Origin: Alphaproteobacteria bacterium
GTDB lineage: Bacteria > Pseudomonadota > Alphaproteobacteria > Micropepsales > Micropepsaceae
Length of the DNA: 64,000 bases
NCBI GenBank assembly: GCA_028871345.1
Contig: JAGWNK010000005.1
Location: 1 to 64,000, forward strand
Reading direction: 5' to 3'
Both the position numbers and the translations under genes were made by a program. Positions within the stretch are counted from its first letter, which is position 1; each line of letters opens with the position of its first letter. The notes beneath the pieces were generated by a model, which worked only from the letters and a program-made list of their open reading frames with translations, was not told the DNA's origin and did no database searches. This document shows, in pieces, positions 62,650-64,000 of the stretch.

Positions 62650-63708
62650 ATGGCCGACGAAACAGAGAAAACCGAATCCGCCGCCGACCCCGCCATCGAC
62701 CCCATCGCGATCGAACCGATCGCGGGAGGCCCCGGCGAGCGCATCCTGAACCAGGAGGAAATCGACTCCCTTCTCGGTTTCGACGTCAACGACGACCAGC
62801 TGCAGGACACCTCCGGGGTCCGCGCCATCATCAATTCGGCGCTCGTCTCCTACGAGCGCCTGCCGATGCTGGAAATCGTCTTCGACCGCCTGGTGCGGCT
62901 GATGACAACGTCGCTGCGCAACTTCACCTCCGACAATGTCGAGGTCAGCCTCGACAACATCACGTCCATCCGCTTCGGCGACTACCTCAACTCGATCCCG
63001 CTGCCGGCGATCCTGGCGGTGTTCCATGCCGAACAGCTCGACAATTACGGGCTGTTCACCGTCGATTCCAACCTGATCTACTCCATCGTCGACGTGCTTC
63101 TCGGCGGACGGCGAGGCTCCTCGGCGATGCGCATCGAGGGACGCCCCTATACGACGATCGAGCGCACCCTGGTCCAGCGCATGGTCGAAGTCATCCTCCA
63201 GGACATGTGCCAGGCCTTCGATCCGCTGGCGAGCGTCAATTTCCGCCTCGACCGGCTCGAGACGAACCCGCGTTTCGCCGCCATCGCGCGCCCGGCCAAC
63301 GCCGCCATCCTCGTCAAGCTGCGCGTCGACATGGAGGACCGCGGCGGACGCACCGAGCTGCTTCTGCCCTACGCCACGCTGGAGCCCATCCGCAAGCTGC
63401 TGCTGCAGCAGTTCATGGGCGAAAAATTCGGCCGCGACTCCATCTGGGAGAGCCATCTGGCGACCGAATTGTGGTCCACCAAACTCGAAATCGACGCCAT
63501 CCTCGATGAGCAGATCATGCCGCTGAACAAGATCATGAACCTGCAGGTGGGCGAGACGGTGATGCTCAACGCCTCGCCGGAGTCCAAGATCGAGCTGCGC
63601 TGCCGCGGCGTGCCGCTGCTGCGCGGCCGCATGGGACGCGCCGGTTCCTCGGTCGCCGTGCGCGTCGAAGAAGCCATCGAACGCACCGACGCCTCGAAGG
63701 CGCTCTAG
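62650..63708 (+). CDS. fliM: flagellar motor switch protein
   Basis: The 352-residue C-ring protein. The CheY-binding N-terminal motif is ILNQEEIDSLLGFD (residues 33-46). The CheC-like middle domain carries YERLPMLEIVFDRLVRLMTT and LFTVDSNLIYSIVDVLLGGR. The C-terminal SpoA domain ends with VGETVMLNASPESKIELRCR. It follows fliL by four bases. Confidence 0.94.
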   Translation: MADETEKTESAADPAIDPIAIEPIAGGPGERILNQEEIDSLLGFDVNDDQLQDTSGVRAIINSALVSYERLPMLEIVFDRLVRLMTTSLRNFTSDNVEVSLDNITSIRFGDYLNSIPLPAILAVFHAEQLDNYGLFTVDSNLIYSIVDVLLGGRRGSSAMRIEGRPYTTIERTLVQRMVEVILQDMCQAFDPLASVNFRLDRLETNPRFAAIARPANAAILVKLRVDMEDRGGRTELLLPYATLEPIRKLLLQQFMGEKFGRDSIWESHLATELWSTKLEIDAILDEQIMPLNKIMNLQVGETVMLNASPESKIELRCRGVPLLRGRMGRAGSSVAVRVEEAIERTDASKAL

Positions 63709-63720
63709 GAGATGACGACC

Positions 63721-64000
63721 ATGACGCTCGGCACCGGTCTTGAAATGGCATTGTGCCTGCTGCTTGCGGCCACCCTCGCCTACTGCATCGTGCTCGAACG
63801 CCGGCTGCGCGCCGTGCGCAAGGGCCAGGAAGGACTGAGGAAGACCATCGGCGACCTCAACGGCGCCATTGCCGGCGCCGGCGCCTCGCTGCGAGCCCTG
63901 AAAGCCGCCGCCGCAGACGCCGCCGAAACGCTCGACGACCGCCTGAAGCGCTCGCGCGCCCTGGCCGATGAGCTGTCGCTCTTGACGGCGTCGGGCGAAC
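63721..64000 (+). CDS. DUF6468-like protein in the flagellar operon (3'-truncated by window end)
   Basis: At least 93 residues are present. There is one N-terminal membrane helix (LEMALCLLLAATLAYCIVLE), then a basic segment and a long coiled coil (KAAAADAAETLDDRLKRSRA). AGGAG at 63707-63711 supports ATG 63721; an earlier ATG at 63712 is too close to that site. A small membrane protein of unknown function often sits here after fliM in Alphaproteobacteria. The family name is from memory of that gene order. Confidence 0.6.
   Translation, partial: MTLGTGLEMALCLLLAATLAYCIVLERRLRAVRKGQEGLRKTIGDLNGAIAGAGASLRALKAAAADAAETLDDRLKRSRALADELSLLTASGE

Overview
The window is a high-GC chromosomal segment from a flagellated alphaproteobacterium. 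The taxonomic signals are the fliL-fliM and flgF-flgG-flgA-flgH arrangement, a DksA that has lost its zinc cysteines, SIMPL, OmpR and cytochrome b561 proteins of alphaproteobacterial type, and many short overlapping ATGA junctions. The gene set points to a facultatively anaerobic or fermentative, plant-polysaccharide-degrading life style, but the genus cannot be fixed from sequence alone.

Layout. Positions 1-1100 form a visibly lower-GC accessory edge. It holds the 3' end of an ImmA/IrrE-type gene, a hypothetical gene, and a conserved two-gene cassette of small proteins whose second member is frameshifted. A tRNA-Leu follows. Positions 1.6-9.4 kb hold housekeeping and exported proteins: a SIMPL protein, oligoendopeptidase F, a thioredoxin-fold protein, two hypotheticals, and a large BNR/sortilin-like beta-propeller protein. 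At 9.6-10.1 kb lies a HipB-like regulator with two palindromic operators and only a stub of hipA, next to a tRNA-Ile2(CAU).

Positions 10.3-17.6 kb carry one operon: an XRE regulator followed by six subunits related to hydrogenase-4, formate hydrogenlyase and complex I (HyfB, C, E, F, G and I types). The large subunit has lost the cysteine pairs that bind NiFe. No ferredoxin, formate dehydrogenase or hydrogenase-maturation genes accompany it, so it looks like an 'energy-converting hydrogenase related' (Ehr) complex whose reaction is unknown.

Positions 19.4-40.1 kb are an L-arabinan/L-arabinose utilisation locus. It includes a TonB receptor, two GH43 arabinanases, GH51 and GH127 arabinofuranosidases, a GH29 enzyme, an aldose epimerase, a FadR-type GntR regulator, araA-araB-araD, two sodium/solute symporters and a small membrane protein. 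A repeated box with core TTGTCTGA occurs seven times, always upstream of these genes, and is probably the GntR operator. Polymers would be cut at the surface or in the periplasm, L-arabinose imported, and converted to xylulose 5-phosphate by the isomerase route.

Positions 40.3-54.3 kb hold a probable rhodoquinone synthase (RquA), lipoamide dehydrogenase, several membrane glycosyltransferases, a cyclopropane-fatty-acid-synthase-like enzyme, a three-domain GH18-deacetylase-GT2 protein and a sulfotransferase. tRNA-fMet and dksA follow. Positions 55.4-59.0 kb contain a two-component system, a cytochrome b561 and a PepSY protein, divergent from an exported rubrerythrin-like protein; between them lies a striking repeat array that fits an OmpR-type operator. 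The window ends in flagellar genes (flgF-flgG-flgA-flgH on the minus strand; fliL, fliM and a truncated next gene on the plus strand). RquA and the Ehr complex together suggest anaerobic quinone- or ion-linked energy metabolism.
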